DNA of 64,000 bases from Rhizobium nepotum 39/7 (GTDB lineage: Bacteria; Pseudomonadota; Alphaproteobacteria; Rhizobiales; Rhizobiaceae), in contig NZ_JWJH01000009.1 of NCBI RefSeq assembly GCF_000949865.1, positions 148,270 to 212,269 of the forward strand, given 5' to 3'. The position numbers and the translations under genes are program-made. Shown piece after piece: positions 1 through 9,210 of this stretch. How positions within the stretch are numbered: the stretch's first letter is position 1; each line of letters opens with the position of its first letter. The notes under the pieces were generated by a model. It had not been told where the DNA came from and did no database searches. It saw only the letters and a list, made by a program, of their open reading frames with translations.

Positions 1-65
1 AGCTGGTGGAAGGACAGACCGCCGGCCAGGTGAAACAGACGGGAAAGGCAGCGCGCGATGCATGA
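1..65 (+). CDS. C-terminal tail of an upstream gene (partial)
   Basis: The third + strand frame is open from the window edge and ends in a TGA at 63-65. It gives a 20-residue tail that is polar and basic and ends in AARDA. It overlaps the start of the DUF2264 gene by a few bases, the coupling style used throughout this operon, so it is probably the end of the preceding operon gene. Too little is visible to name a family, and a chance open frame cannot be excluded. Confidence 0.35.
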   Translation, partial: LVEGQTAGQVKQTGKAARDA

Positions 66-1935
66 TGCGACAAACCATGATCCGATGACGCGTTTCAATC
101 CGCTACACGGCAATCCGCTCAAGACCCGCGCCGACGTCCGGCGGGCGCTGGACGACAGTTTTGCGCCGCTGCTTCCCTATTTTTCGCAAAGCGGCGCAAG
201 GGTGACGCTGAGCGGCACCGCCGCGCATTTCGACCGGGCGGCGGCCGATCTGGAAGGATTTGCACGGCCACTCTGGGGCATCGCGCCGCTTGCGCTTAGC
301 GGCGATACATTCGCCCATTGGCCGCTGCTGGCGAAAGGCATCGCCAACGGCACCGACCCCGCCCATCCCGATTACTGGGGCGACGTGCGCCAGAAGGATC
401 AGCGGCTGGTGGAGCTGGCCGCACTCGGCTTTGCGCTTCGCCTTGCACCGCAGCACCTGTGGGAACCGCTGTCGAATGCTCAGAAAGACAATGTGCGACG
501 CTATCTGCTGACGGCGCGTGAACACATCTATGCCGACAATAACTGGAAGTTTTTCCGGGTGATGGTCGATATGGCGCTCGATCATCTCGGTATCGAATTC
601 GACCGGGGCCTGACGGAAACGTATCTGAAAGAGCTGGACGGGTTTTATATCGCCGATGGCTGGTATCGTGACGGCAATTACCGCCGCATCGACCACTACA
701 TCGCCTTCGCCATGCATTTTTACGGCCTGATCTACGCGAAGCTCAGCAAGCCGAGCGATGCTTACGCCGAACGTTACCGCGAACGCGCCCGTCTGTTTGC
801 CGGGGATTTCGCAAGCTGGTTCGATGAGGACGGCGGCGCGCTGGCCTTCGGTCGCTCCATGACCTACCGTTTCGCCTGCGGCGGCTTCTGGGGTGCCCTC
901 GCCTTCGCGAATGAGCAAGCGCTGCCCTGGGGCGAGATCAAGGGGCTTTATCTCAGGCATCTGCGCTGGTGGGCGAACAAACCGATTGCCGACCGGGACG
1001 GCGTGCTCTCCATCGGTTACGCCTACCCGCAGCTCACCATGTCGGAAAGCTACAACTCCGCCGGTTCGCCCTATTGGGCCTTCAAGGCCTTCCTGCCGCT
1101 CGCTCTGCGCGAAAGCCACCCCTTCTGGCAGGCCGAGGAAAAACTGCCCCATGCATCCGCGAAACCACGTCCACTCATTCATCCCGGCATGGTGATGATG
1201 CGCATCAAAGGTAACGTCACGGCGCTGACCAGCGGCCAGGAAAACCTGTCCATGCGCGGCGGGCCGGAGAAATACGCCAAATTCGCCTATTCCTCCCGCT
1301 ACGGTTTTGGGGTGGAAGTGGACGAGCGCGGTTTCAAGACCAATGGTTTCGACAATATGCTGGCCTTCTCCGAAGACGGCCTGCACTACCGGGTGCGCGA
1401 AACCAACGACACGGTTTTACTGGCGGGGGAAAACCTGCGGACTACATGGAAGCCATTCCCTGATGTGGCTGTTGAAACGACACTGATTGCGGCCGGAGAC
1501 TGGCATGTCAGGCTGCATCGGATCACCTCAGCCCGCCCCCTTGTCGTTACCGAAGGCGGCTTTGCGATCAACCGCAACGATGGCGACTGCGATACAATGA
1601 GCGAAGAGGCAGGCAAGGCGACGGCCGATTGCGGTACCGACATATCCGCCATCGTCGATCTCGGCTCAAGCATATCTCGCCGGGGTGTGGCGCTGAAGGC
1701 GTTGCCCAATACCAATCTCATCAACGCCAAAACCACCGTGCCGCAATTGCGGGGTAACATCCCCGCGGGCGAAACCCTGCTCGCCTGCGCCGTCTTTGCG
1801 GGACTGACAGGGCCGGAAGGCGAAAAAGCCGTGGCGACAGTTCCTGCACTTCCAGACATCGAGGCGCTCGACCGCCTGTTTGCGGAACACGGTGTTCCGG
1901 TCAGCAGCATGGCGGCGGCGGGAGAGCCGCAATGA
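58..1935 (+). CDS. DUF2264 family protein, probable carbohydrate-active enzyme
   Basis: A 625-residue protein that opens with a region typical of DUF2264 proteins (FNPLHGNPLKTRADV near residues 13-27), followed by an aromatic-rich helical-barrel part (for example ADNNWKFFRVMVDMALDHLG near residue 160) and a beta-rich C-terminal half. No signal peptide is seen, so it probably acts in the cytoplasm. From memory, some DUF2264 proteins are classed in a glycoside hydrolase family acting on glucuronides; that is not shown here. The ATG at 58 has an AAGG 10 bases upstream; the next in-frame ATG (85) has no ribosome binding site. Its stop overlaps the next start (ATGA), so it is translationally coupled to the dehydrogenase. 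Confidence 0.8.
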   Translation: MHDATNHDPMTRFNPLHGNPLKTRADVRRALDDSFAPLLPYFSQSGARVTLSGTAAHFDRAAADLEGFARPLWGIAPLALSGDTFAHWPLLAKGIANGTDPAHPDYWGDVRQKDQRLVELAALGFALRLAPQHLWEPLSNAQKDNVRRYLLTAREHIYADNNWKFFRVMVDMALDHLGIEFDRGLTETYLKELDGFYIADGWYRDGNYRRIDHYIAFAMHFYGLIYAKLSKPSDAYAERYRERARLFAGDFASWFDEDGGALAFGRSMTYRFACGGFWGALAFANEQALPWGEIKGLYLRHLRWWANKPIADRDGVLSIGYAYPQLTMSESYNSAGSPYWAFKAFLPLALRESHPFWQAEEKLPHASAKPRPLIHPGMVMMRIKGNVTALTSGQENLSMRGGPEKYAKFAYSSRYGFGVEVDERGFKTNGFDNMLAFSEDGLHYRVRETNDTVLLAGENLRTTWKPFPDVAVETTLIAAGDWHVRLHRITSARPLVVTEGGFAINRNDGDCDTMSEEAGKATADCGTDISAIVDLGSSISRRGVALKALPNTNLINAKTTVPQLRGNIPAGETLLACAVFAGLTGPEGEKAVATVPALPDIEALDRLFAEHGVPVSSMAAAGEPQ

Positions 1936-2948
1936 GGAGCCCGCTTCCGCGTCTCAGCCTTGCCATGGACCCGGAGCGGACGCAGCATGTGCTGACACCG
2001 CAGGCGCTCGCGAGGCTGTCGCAGAGCGTCGATATTCTCGATGTCAGGCGGATCAGCGACTTCTACGATCCATCCCTGAGAGACCAGCTGGAACGGACGG
2101 ATATTCTTCTGACCGGCTGGGGCTGCCCCGATATCGGCATGCGGGAACTGGCGCTCATGCCGCAACTGCGGCTGATCTCCCATGCCGCCGGCACGGTCAA
2201 ATATTTCCTGTCGCAAGCGGTCTTCGAACGCGACATCACGGTATGCAGCGCGGCCGAGGCGAACGCGCAGCCGGTCGCGGAGTTCGCGCTGGCGATGATC
2301 CTGCTTTCCGGCAAACGCACTTTCGGTTTCCGGCGCATCTATGGCGATGATCGCGGACGGGACAACGTCGAACGCCTGCAATCGCAGGCCATCGGCAATC
2401 TCGGACTGACGATCGGCATCGTCGGAGCATCGCGCATCGGGCGTCGGGTCATCAATCTGCTGCAGCCTTTCGACCTCGACCTGACGCTTTTCGATCCGTT
2501 TTTGAGTGCTGTGGAGGCGGAAAAGCTCGGCGTGCGTTCGGTGCCGCTTGATGAATTGATGGCGGCGAGCGACGTCATTTCCCTGCATGCGCCTTCCCTG
2601 CCGCAGACCCGGCACATGATCGGAGCAGAGGCGCTGGCCCGGATGAAGGATGGCGCGACCCTCATCAACACGGCGCGCGGCGCGCTGGTCGACGAAGAAG
2701 CTCTTCTGGCGGAACTGAAAACCGGACGTATCGAAGCCGTCATCGACGTGACCGATCCTGAAGTGCCACCGCAGGATTCACCGTTCTACAGTCTGCCGAA
2801 CGTGTTCCTCACGCCGCATATTGCCGGCGCCATTGGCCTCGAACGCGCCCGGCTCGGCGAGATGGCGATTGCCGAAATCGAACGTTTTTGCCAGGGCTTT
2901 GCGCTGCAACAGCAGGTACGACCGGAACATCTGGAACTGATCGCATGA
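1932..2948 (+). CDS. D-isomer-specific 2-hydroxyacid dehydrogenase
   Basis: A 338-residue NAD(P)-dependent dehydrogenase of the D-2-hydroxyacid family, which interconverts 2-hydroxy acids and 2-keto acids. The dinucleotide-binding loop is GASRIG (about 165-170), in which the second glycine of the usual GxGxxG is a serine. The catalytic Arg is in NTARGAL (R249), the Glu in the DPEV segment (E277) and the His in LTPHIAG (H296), so the triad is intact. The start overlaps the upstream stop as ATGA and the end overlaps the next start in the same way. The substrate is unknown; operon context suggests a sugar acid. Confidence 0.85.
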   Translation: MRSPLPRLSLAMDPERTQHVLTPQALARLSQSVDILDVRRISDFYDPSLRDQLERTDILLTGWGCPDIGMRELALMPQLRLISHAAGTVKYFLSQAVFERDITVCSAAEANAQPVAEFALAMILLSGKRTFGFRRIYGDDRGRDNVERLQSQAIGNLGLTIGIVGASRIGRRVINLLQPFDLDLTLFDPFLSAVEAEKLGVRSVPLDELMAASDVISLHAPSLPQTRHMIGAEALARMKDGATLINTARGALVDEEALLAELKTGRIEAVIDVTDPEVPPQDSPFYSLPNVFLTPHIAGAIGLERARLGEMAIAEIERFCQGFALQQQVRPEHLELIA

Positions 2949-3745
2949 GATTTTTCGCACCGGGCCTCTGCTCCGTAACCTTCCGCGCGATGACACCGCA
3001 AGCCGTTATCGATCTAGCCGCCGCAAACGGGATCAAGGCGATAGAATGGGGCGCAGACATCCATGTGCCGCCGGGTGATCTCGAAAATGCAAGGGATGTG
3101 GCCGAGCGAACTGCGAAAGCCGGCCTTACCGTTTCCTCCTACGGCTCCTACATCTTTGCGCCCGATTTTACGCCGGAGGATTTGACCTCCGTGCTGGAAA
3201 CAGCCAAAGCACTCGGCACCGGCCATATCCGCATCTGGCCCGGCAGCCGCAAACGCCCCTCCGCCGATTATTCGCCCATGGAGCGCCGTGTGGCGACCGA
3301 CGCACTGGCGATGTTCGCCCGGCGAGCGGATGATTATGGCATGACCATCGGGCTCGAATATCACCCCAATTCGCTGACAGACACGCTGCCTTCGGCCCTG
3401 CAACTCATGCAGGATTTGCCGATGCCCAACCTCTTCTTCTACTGGCAACCGGCCCCCGGCCTGCCGCTCGATGATGCTCTTGATGAAATATCCGTGCTCG
3501 GCTCGCGCATCTGCCACCTGCACGTCTTCGCCTGGCTCGCCGACGCCAGCCGCCTGCCGCTGCGTGAGCGTGCGGACTATTGGCGGGCCTGTGTCGATGC
3601 CTTGCCGGAAAGCGAATGGACGAAACCGGCCTATGCGATGCTGGAATTCGTCAAGGGTGACGACATCGGCCAGTTTGCTAAAGATGCGGTGATGTTACGG
3701 CAAATTCTTGGCGGTTTAGAGTGGCCAATTCTTCCACGAATGTAA
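2945..3745 (+). CDS. Sugar phosphate isomerase/epimerase-like TIM barrel protein
   Basis: A 266-residue protein of the xylose isomerase-like/AP endonuclease 2 TIM-barrel family. Candidate metal ligands are the Glu of GLEYHPNS (about 138), the His residues of CHLHVFAW and the Glu of MLEFVKGD. The ATG at 2945 overlaps the previous stop (ATGA); a longer frame starts at 2888 but lies inside the dehydrogenase gene. Family members isomerise, epimerise or dehydrate sugars, and some perform beta-elimination on 3-keto glycosides. It is the last gene of the + strand trio and converges on an ABC importer operon. Confidence 0.8.
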   Translation: MRFFAPGLCSVTFRAMTPQAVIDLAAANGIKAIEWGADIHVPPGDLENARDVAERTAKAGLTVSSYGSYIFAPDFTPEDLTSVLETAKALGTGHIRIWPGSRKRPSADYSPMERRVATDALAMFARRADDYGMTIGLEYHPNSLTDTLPSALQLMQDLPMPNLFFYWQPAPGLPLDDALDEISVLGSRICHLHVFAWLADASRLPLRERADYWRACVDALPESEWTKPAYAMLEFVKGDDIGQFAKDAVMLRQILGGLEWPILPRM

Positions 3746-3761
3746 CCTCACACTCGACGTC

Positions 3762-3825
3762 ATCCTCGTGCCTGACCCGAGGATCTACCAACGTATCGTA
3801 AAATCAATGGGTTGCAGATCCTCGG
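3762..3825. repeat. Small mosaic of inverted repeats in a convergent intergenic gap
   Basis: Between the isomerase and ABC ATPase genes a 7-bp hairpin (ATCCTCG at 3762-3768 with CGAGGAT at 3778-3784) overlaps a 10-bp inverted repeat (CCGAGGATCT at 3777-3786 with AGATCCTCGG at 3816-3825). The layout resembles short intergenic palindromic elements of Rhizobiaceae. The rest of this 228-base gap shows nothing else apart from the terminator near 3946. Confidence 0.5.
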
Positions 3826-3945
3826 AACAAGCCAGCAGATAACGAAAGAGAATTTTACGGATTGTGTCGACAGCCCTGCGGCCGTTCACGGAACCGCCAT
3901 GTCTTTCATCAAGGCGCGATGGGCATGTAAATAAATGACGGAGAT

Positions 3946-3964
3946 GGGTGGAACGGCTCCACCC
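3946..3964 (-). terminator. Hairpin terminator after the ABC importer operon
   Basis: A perfect 7-bp stem (GGGTGGA at 3946-3952 with TCCACCC at 3958-3964) and a 5-base loop lie 9 bases past the stop of the ATPase gene on the minus strand. The downstream tract is only modestly T-rich, so termination may be partial. Confidence 0.5.
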
Positions 3965-3973
3965 GCTACATCC

Positions 3974-5050
3974 TCATATCCGCCGCCCGTCCGATCCGAA
4001 CAGATGCGTCTTCGCCAGATCGAACGCAAAGGGAATAGTCTCGCCTATGCGGATATGGCGCTGGCCGTCGAGAAGCACGGTGGCGGGCTGGCCGTCGGGT
4101 GTGCTGGTGTAAACCACGGTCGAGCCGCCGAGATGTTCGACGAGCTGGATCGAGGCTTCGCCCAGCGAGGCCGATTGGGCCTGCGGATTCACATGTTCGG
4201 GGCGCACGCCGAAGGTGAGTGGCTCGCCCTCTTGAGCCTCAACCGGCTTTTCCAGCGTGATACGCTGGCCGGCGACCTCGATGGTGCGGTTGGAGCTGTC
4301 GCCTGAAGCCACCTTCGCGGAGAGGAAGTTCATCTTCGGCGAGCCGATGAAACCGGCCACGAACTGATTGGCCGGATTGTTGTAGAGATCGAGCGGGCGG
4401 CCGACCTGCATGATGCGGCCGTCGCGCAGGACCACGATCCTGTCCGCCATGGTCATGGCTTCCACCTGGTCGTGCGTCACATAGATCATGGTGCTGCCAA
4501 GCGTCTGATGCAGCTTGGCGATTTCGACACGCATCTGCACGCGCAATTCGGCATCGAGGTTGGACAGTGGCTCGTCGAACAGGAAGATTTTCGGCTCGCG
4601 TACGATCGCCCGGCCGATGGCGACACGCTGGCGTTGGCCGCCCGAAAGCGCCTTTGGCTTGCGTTGCAACAGCGGGCCGATCTGCAGGATATCGGCGGCC
4701 TTCTGCACCCGCGCCTCGACTTCCGGTTTCTTGTAACCCGCCGTTTCCAGCCCGAAGGCAAGGTTCTTGTAAACACTCATATGCGGATAGAGCGCATAGG
4801 ACTGGAAGACCATGGCGATGCCGCGCTTGGAGGCGGCGGTCTCGTTGACCCTTTCGCCATCGATGTGAAGATCACCCTCAGAGATTTCCTCCAGACCGGC
4901 GATCATGCGTAAAAGCGTGGATTTGCCGCAGCCGGAGGGGCCGACGAAAACGGTGAATTCACCCGGCTCTATCTTGAGGTCGATGCCGTGGACGACCGGA
5001 AAAGCGCCGAACCGCTTGACGATTTTTTCGAGCGTAATGCTGCTTGCCAT
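3974..5050 (-). CDS. Sugar ABC transporter ATP-binding protein (UgpC/MalK type)
   Basis: A 358-residue ATPase that powers a carbohydrate importer at the inner membrane. Walker A is GPSGCGKST (37-45), the signature LSGGQ (135-139), Walker B IFLFDE (155-160), and the switch His is in YVTHDQ. The roughly 120-residue C-terminal part has the TOBE-type regulatory domain usual in MalK-like proteins. It is the last gene of the operon after the binding protein and two permeases. The substrate is not shown; the neighbours suggest the sugar handled by the TetR-controlled operon next door. Confidence 0.92.
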   Translation of the reverse strand: MASSITLEKIVKRFGAFPVVHGIDLKIEPGEFTVFVGPSGCGKSTLLRMIAGLEEISEGDLHIDGERVNETAASKRGIAMVFQSYALYPHMSVYKNLAFGLETAGYKKPEVEARVQKAADILQIGPLLQRKPKALSGGQRQRVAIGRAIVREPKIFLFDEPLSNLDAELRVQMRVEIAKLHQTLGSTMIYVTHDQVEAMTMADRIVVLRDGRIMQVGRPLDLYNNPANQFVAGFIGSPKMNFLSAKVASGDSSNRTIEVAGQRITLEKPVEAQEGEPLTFGVRPEHVNPQAQSASLGEASIQLVEHLGGSTVVYTSTPDGQPATVLLDGQRHIRIGETIPFAFDLAKTHLFGSDGRRI

Positions 5051-5133
5051 GCTGTTTCTCCCGACCGTCGCGCCGCGCAGAGGGCGGCCGCGACAGTGTT
5101 GATGCTAAAATTCGTTCTCGATCCGGCTTCCGC

Positions 5134-6009
5134 TCAGCGTTTCATTCCTGTCGTGGCGATGCCTTCGATCAACAGCCGCTGGAAAAACAGGAAGAACAGG
5201 AAGACCGGCACCAGCGACAGGTTGGACATGGCGAAAAGCGAGGTCCAGTCCGAGCTGCCGGTGGAATCCACGAAGGATCTGAGGCCGAGCTGTACGGTGT
5301 AGGTATTGATGTCGTTCAGATAGATCAGCGGGCCGAAGAAGTCGTCCCACGTCCAGATGAAGGAAAAGATGGCGGCCGTGGCCAGAACCGGCAAAGACAG
5401 CGGCAGCATGATCTTCCAGTAGATGCGGAAGGGCGAGCAGCCGTCCATCACCGCCGCCTCGTCCAGTTCGCGCGGAATACCCCGGAAGAACTGCACCATG
5501 AGGAAGATGAAGAAGGCGTCCGTCGCGAGATACTTCGGCACGATCAGCGGCAGTGAGGTATTCACCCAGCCCATTTCCAGAAACAGGATATATTGCGGGA
5601 TGAGCACCACATGATAGGGCAGCATCAACGTGCCGAGCATCAGCGCGAACCAGAAATTGCGCCCGCCGAACCGCAGCCGGGCGAAAGCGAAGGCGGCAAG
5701 CGAACAGCCGACCACATTACCGATGGTGGCGAGTACCGAGATGAAGAACGAGTTCCAGAAGAACTGTCCGAAGCTTACCTGAAGCCCGGTCCAGCCACGG
5801 ATATAGCCGCCGAAATCGACCGACGAGGGAATGAGCGAGGAAGAGCCGAACAGCTCGTCCTGCGGGCGGAACGAACCCGAGATCATCCATAGGATCGGAT
5901 AAAGCATCGCAAAGGAGGCGATGATCAAAGCCGTGTGCAGCAACACCGACATCAGTGGCGAACGTTGCGGGCCTTGTCCCGGCCGGGGAGCGGTAACAGC
6001 GTCAGTCAT
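5134..6009 (-). CDS. Sugar ABC transporter permease (MalG type)
   Basis: A 291-residue membrane protein with about six hydrophobic segments, starting after a cytoplasmic N-terminus rich in Pro and Arg. The EAA loop that docks on the ATPase is visible as DEAAVMDGCSPFRIYWKIMLP. The reading frame overlaps the upstream permease by 8 bases. The 83-base gap to the ATPase gene contains no clear regulatory site. Confidence 0.92.
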   Translation of the reverse strand: MTDAVTAPRPGQGPQRSPLMSVLLHTALIIASFAMLYPILWMISGSFRPQDELFGSSSLIPSSVDFGGYIRGWTGLQVSFGQFFWNSFFISVLATIGNVVGCSLAAFAFARLRFGGRNFWFALMLGTLMLPYHVVLIPQYILFLEMGWVNTSLPLIVPKYLATDAFFIFLMVQFFRGIPRELDEAAVMDGCSPFRIYWKIMLPLSLPVLATAAIFSFIWTWDDFFGPLIYLNDINTYTVQLGLRSFVDSTGSSDWTSLFAMSNLSLVPVFLFFLFFQRLLIEGIATTGMKR

Positions 6010-6955
6010 CGTAATGCACCCAGTATTTCGCGCTGAGGAACGAGAAGGCCGTGAACAGCGCGATGATGATCACAAGAATCCAGGCAAGTGCCGAGGCATA
6101 TCCCATGCGGAAGAAACCGAAGGCTTCCTGGTAGAGATAAAGCGTGTAGAACAGCGTCGAATTGATCGGCCCGCCAGTGCCTTCGGAGATGATGAAGGCA
6201 GGCGTGAAGGCCTTGAAGGCGTCGATCGTCTGGATCACCGCGTTGAAGAAGATGACCGGCGTCAGAAGCGGGAGGGTAATGCGGAAGAACTGCCGTACCT
6301 TGCTCGCACCGTCGATATCGGCGGCCTCGTACATATCCTGCGGGATTTGCCGGAGCCCTGCGAGGAAGATGATCATCGGTGAACCGAACTGCCAGACGGA
6401 CAGAATGACCAGGGTGTAGATCGAATAATCCGGATTGGAAATCCAGCTCGGGCCTTCGTAGCCGAATGCTTGCCACAGGATCATGTTGACGAGGCCATCG
6501 GAGGCGAAAAGCTGACGCCAGAGAACGGCGATCGCCACGCTGGAGCCGAGCAGCGACGGCAGGTAGAAGATCGCCCGGTAAAGCGTCAGGCCCTTTATGC
6601 CACGATTGAAGGCGAGCGCTACCAGCAGTGCAAAGATCAGCTTCAGCGGCACCGACAGCAGCACATAAGTGAAGGTGACCTGCATGGCGGCGGCGAATTT
6701 GGGATCTGCGGTGGCGATGCGCACATAATTGGCGCCCCCCACCCAGTCCGGAGACTGAAGCAAGTCATAATTGGTGAACGACAGATAAAGCGACACCAGC
6801 GCCGGGCCGAGGGTGAGGCCGAAAAAGCCGATCAGCCAGGGTAGCAGAAACAGGTAGGCGTGGATGTTGCGGTCAAAAATCCGCTTCACGCCTGCCCGCC
6901 TCGGGAGAGCCGCGCCACGGCTCTCCTCCACGAGAGTTTCAGATCGAAAGGCCAT
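6002..6955 (-). CDS. Sugar ABC transporter permease (MalF type)
   Basis: A 317-residue inner membrane permease. A charged N-terminal extension precedes the first membrane segment (AYLFLLPWLIGFFGLTLG), and the EAA loop is YEAADIDGASKVRQFFRITLP. It lies 6 bases after the binding-protein gene and overlaps the next permease by 8 bases, so the importer genes are tightly coupled. It would form a heterodimeric channel with the MalG-type partner. Confidence 0.92.
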   Translation of the reverse strand: MAFRSETLVEESRGAALPRRAGVKRIFDRNIHAYLFLLPWLIGFFGLTLGPALVSLYLSFTNYDLLQSPDWVGGANYVRIATADPKFAAAMQVTFTYVLLSVPLKLIFALLVALAFNRGIKGLTLYRAIFYLPSLLGSSVAIAVLWRQLFASDGLVNMILWQAFGYEGPSWISNPDYSIYTLVILSVWQFGSPMIIFLAGLRQIPQDMYEAADIDGASKVRQFFRITLPLLTPVIFFNAVIQTIDAFKAFTPAFIISEGTGGPINSTLFYTLYLYQEAFGFFRMGYASALAWILVIIIALFTAFSFLSAKYWVHYDD

Positions 6956-6961
6956 ATGCCA

Positions 6962-8251
6962 TCACTTCCGCTTGATAACGGTTTCGGATTCCTTGACGAG
7001 CCGGTCGCCGCCCTCTGCCGGCGAAACCTTGCCGAAGCCGATCTCTTCCGCCGTGCGTTTCAGGACGAAGGCGAATTCGCCAGCACCCGGAGGCGGTGCC
7101 GGCGGCAGATCACCGACACCGGGGGTAATCTCGGCAATATATTGCACCATGCTCTTGCTGACCTCGTCGAGCTTGGGGGTCAGCGCGTTGCGCATGGATT
7201 CCGATGCCGGAACGCCACGTTCCACACCGAGAATATCGATGCCCTGCGGTTCAGCGACGAGAAAGTTGATGAAGCCGATCGCCTGCTCGATGCCGGCGCT
7301 GCCATTGGCGACACTGATGAGCATCGAGGGTTTCAGGTAATGGCCGGAAGGGCCGTCCTTGGCGCTCCTGGGATAGGAGGTTATCGCCAGTTTGGCTTTG
7401 TTGAGCGCCTGATAACCGACGAACTGGTTGGAATGGGCAAATGCGGTTGCCGCCTTGCCCGTAGTCAACGCATTGGTTTCGATGTTCAACTGGTCCAGCG
7501 CCTGAATATCGGCTGGCACGCAGGCGCCGCTCTTGCGCAGATCCGCCCACATGGTGAACCACCTGGTCGCGTCGGCAGGATCGAAACCGATGCCGCCATC
7601 CTGCGTATAAAGCGATTTGCCGTTCTGGCGCAGCCAGTTCTCGAAGCTCGGTTCCACGCCGCTGGCATCGGCTGTCGCGTAATAGCCGGGCTTCGGCTTG
7701 TTCTTGCTGAGCTTGGCGGCGTTTTCGGCAAATTCTTCCCAGGTCTGCCCGATCGACGGCGGCGTCGCGCCGGATTTTTCCCAGGCCGCCTTGTCGAAGA
7801 AGACAGCACTTGAATTGACCCCGAGATTGATGCCGTAAAGCTTGCCGTCGACCCGGCCGGAATCGATGTTCATCTTGCCGAAATCTTCGATCTTCAGGCC
7901 CTTGCCGACATAATCGTCGAGGGGCGCAAGCGCGCCGCGCCGGCCATATTCGAAGATATAGCGATAATCCATCTGGATCAGATCAGGCGCATTGCGGCCC
8001 GCCACCTGCGTGGCAAGACGCGGCCAATAATCGCTCCAGCCGGCGAATTCCCCGGCGATGTCGAGATCCGGTTTGACCTGCTTATAGGCTGATATCGCCT
8101 TGTTGGTGCGATCCGCACGCTCCTGCGACCCCCACCACAACATACGCAGCCGCGCGGCCTGAGCCTGCGCCGAACCACCCCCCAATGTTGCAAGTGAAAG
8201 GGCCGCAAGGCCCGCTGAAAGCACACTTCTCCTGTGAAGCATCACGGACAT
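6962..8251 (-). CDS. ABC transporter sugar-binding protein with Tat-like leader
   Basis: A 429-residue periplasmic binding protein of the family 1 (MalE/UgpB) type. The leader MLHRRSVLSAGLAALSLATL has a twin-arginine-like RRS motif and then a hydrophobic stretch ending in AQA. I start at the ATG at 8251 because GGGAGGAG sits just upstream; a start 9 codons earlier lacks a site. It is the first gene of the importer operon and has a promoter and TetR-type operator at 8314-8357. No ligand can be read from the sequence. Confidence 0.9.
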   Translation of the reverse strand: MSVMLHRRSVLSAGLAALSLATLGGGSAQAQAARLRMLWWGSQERADRTNKAISAYKQVKPDLDIAGEFAGWSDYWPRLATQVAGRNAPDLIQMDYRYIFEYGRRGALAPLDDYVGKGLKIEDFGKMNIDSGRVDGKLYGINLGVNSSAVFFDKAAWEKSGATPPSIGQTWEEFAENAAKLSKNKPKPGYYATADASGVEPSFENWLRQNGKSLYTQDGGIGFDPADATRWFTMWADLRKSGACVPADIQALDQLNIETNALTTGKAATAFAHSNQFVGYQALNKAKLAITSYPRSAKDGPSGHYLKPSMLISVANGSAGIEQAIGFINFLVAEPQGIDILGVERGVPASESMRNALTPKLDEVSKSMVQYIAEITPGVGDLPPAPPPGAGEFAFVLKRTAEEIGFGKVSPAEGGDRLVKESETVIKRK

Positions 8252-8313
8252 TGGCAACTCCTCCCTGTTGACTGCCAAATTGATGATGAGCGTAAACGAC
8301 TATTGCCGTTTTA

Positions 8314-8357
8314 TAACTAATTGGTTACATGGGAACACTGATCGCAAACATTGTCAA
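8314..8357 (-). promoter_or_regulatory. Importer promoter with TetR-type operator
   Basis: On the minus strand a TTGACA box (8357-8352) is followed 24 bases later by an imperfect inverted repeat, seen on the + strand as TAACTA-AT-TGGTTA (8314-8327). The same pair of elements with the same 24-base spacing occurs at 9211-9254. The site also lies just upstream of the TetR gene on the other strand, so it could serve autoregulation too. Confidence 0.65.
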
Positions 8358-8369
8358 GCGGGTGCTGAA

Positions 8370-9068
8370 ATGGAAGAAACGACGAAAAACCATCAGCCCG
8401 ATCCGGCTCTTGAGGAAACGCCTGCCCCCAAGCGCAAACGCGGAACGGCACAGGTGCGAAACCCGGAAAGAACGCGGGCAGCCATTCTCGAAGCCGCCCG
8501 TCGCGAGGTGGCCGCCAAGGGGCTGGCGGGCGCGAGAATCGACGTCGTGGCGCGGCGTGCCGGCACCAACAAACGGATGATCTACCATTATTTCGGCGAC
8601 AAGGATGCGCTTTATCTCGCCGTGCTGGAAGACGCCTATCGCCATATCCGACACACCGAAAGGCGGCTGGACCTCGCCCGCAAGGCGCCTTCGGAGGGCT
8701 TGAGGGAACTTGCGCTTTTCACCTGGCATTATTTTCTCGACCATCCGGAATTCCTAAGCATCCTGGCCACCGAAAACCTTAATAAAGCCCGTTATCTCAG
8801 GCAATCGGCGACGATCGCGGCGATGCATTCGAACTTCATTTCCGAGCTGGAAGACGTGCTGCGGCGCGGCCGCGACACCGGAGAATTCCGCGATGGCCTC
8901 GATCCTATCGACATCTATCTGACGATTGCCTCGCTCGGCGCATTCTATCTGTCGAACCGGTTCACGCTCTCGACGATCTTCCAGCGCGATCTGACCGATC
9001 CTGCAGAACTGGAACGCTGGGGACAGCACATCGTCGACACCCTGCTTGCTGCAGTGCGGCCGGTCTGA
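8370..9068 (+). CDS. TetR family transcriptional regulator
   Basis: A 232-residue one-component regulator. The helix-turn-helix lies near residues 35-80 and includes GARIDVVARRAGTNKRMIYHYFGDKDALY, a textbook TetR DNA-binding segment. The C-terminal helical domain would bind a small ligand. I prefer the ATG at 8370, because the operator (8314-8327) would otherwise fall inside the coding region; a longer frame opens at 8268. It sits between the two transcription units that carry the shared operator, so it is most likely their local repressor, relieved by the imported sugar or a catabolic intermediate. Confidence 0.88.
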   Translation: MEETTKNHQPDPALEETPAPKRKRGTAQVRNPERTRAAILEAARREVAAKGLAGARIDVVARRAGTNKRMIYHYFGDKDALYLAVLEDAYRHIRHTERRLDLARKAPSEGLRELALFTWHYFLDHPEFLSILATENLNKARYLRQSATIAAMHSNFISELEDVLRRGRDTGEFRDGLDPIDIYLTIASLGAFYLSNRFTLSTIFQRDLTDPAELERWGQHIVDTLLAAVRPV

Positions 9069-9210
9069 GCCGCAAAAACCGAATTCCCCTTTAACAACAG
9101 CGACGGCGCGCCATTCGCATCCGCGAAGCGCGCCGTTTCGTTTTGCGATGCGGCACGAAGCTGTGATTTCGTCCGCCGTCATGACATGTATTTTTCCTGC
9201 CAAAAACACC

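Noticed and set aside
103..1386. A 427-codon open frame on the minus strand inside the DUF2264 gene
   Set aside because: It lies antisense to a well-supported gene, has no recognisable domain and reflects high G+C codon bias. Similar long antisense frames elsewhere were dropped for the same reason.
1386..2615. A 409-codon minus-strand frame across the DUF2264/dehydrogenase junction
   Set aside because: It spans two coupled + strand genes and shows only low-complexity Arg/Pro/Ser-rich sequence.
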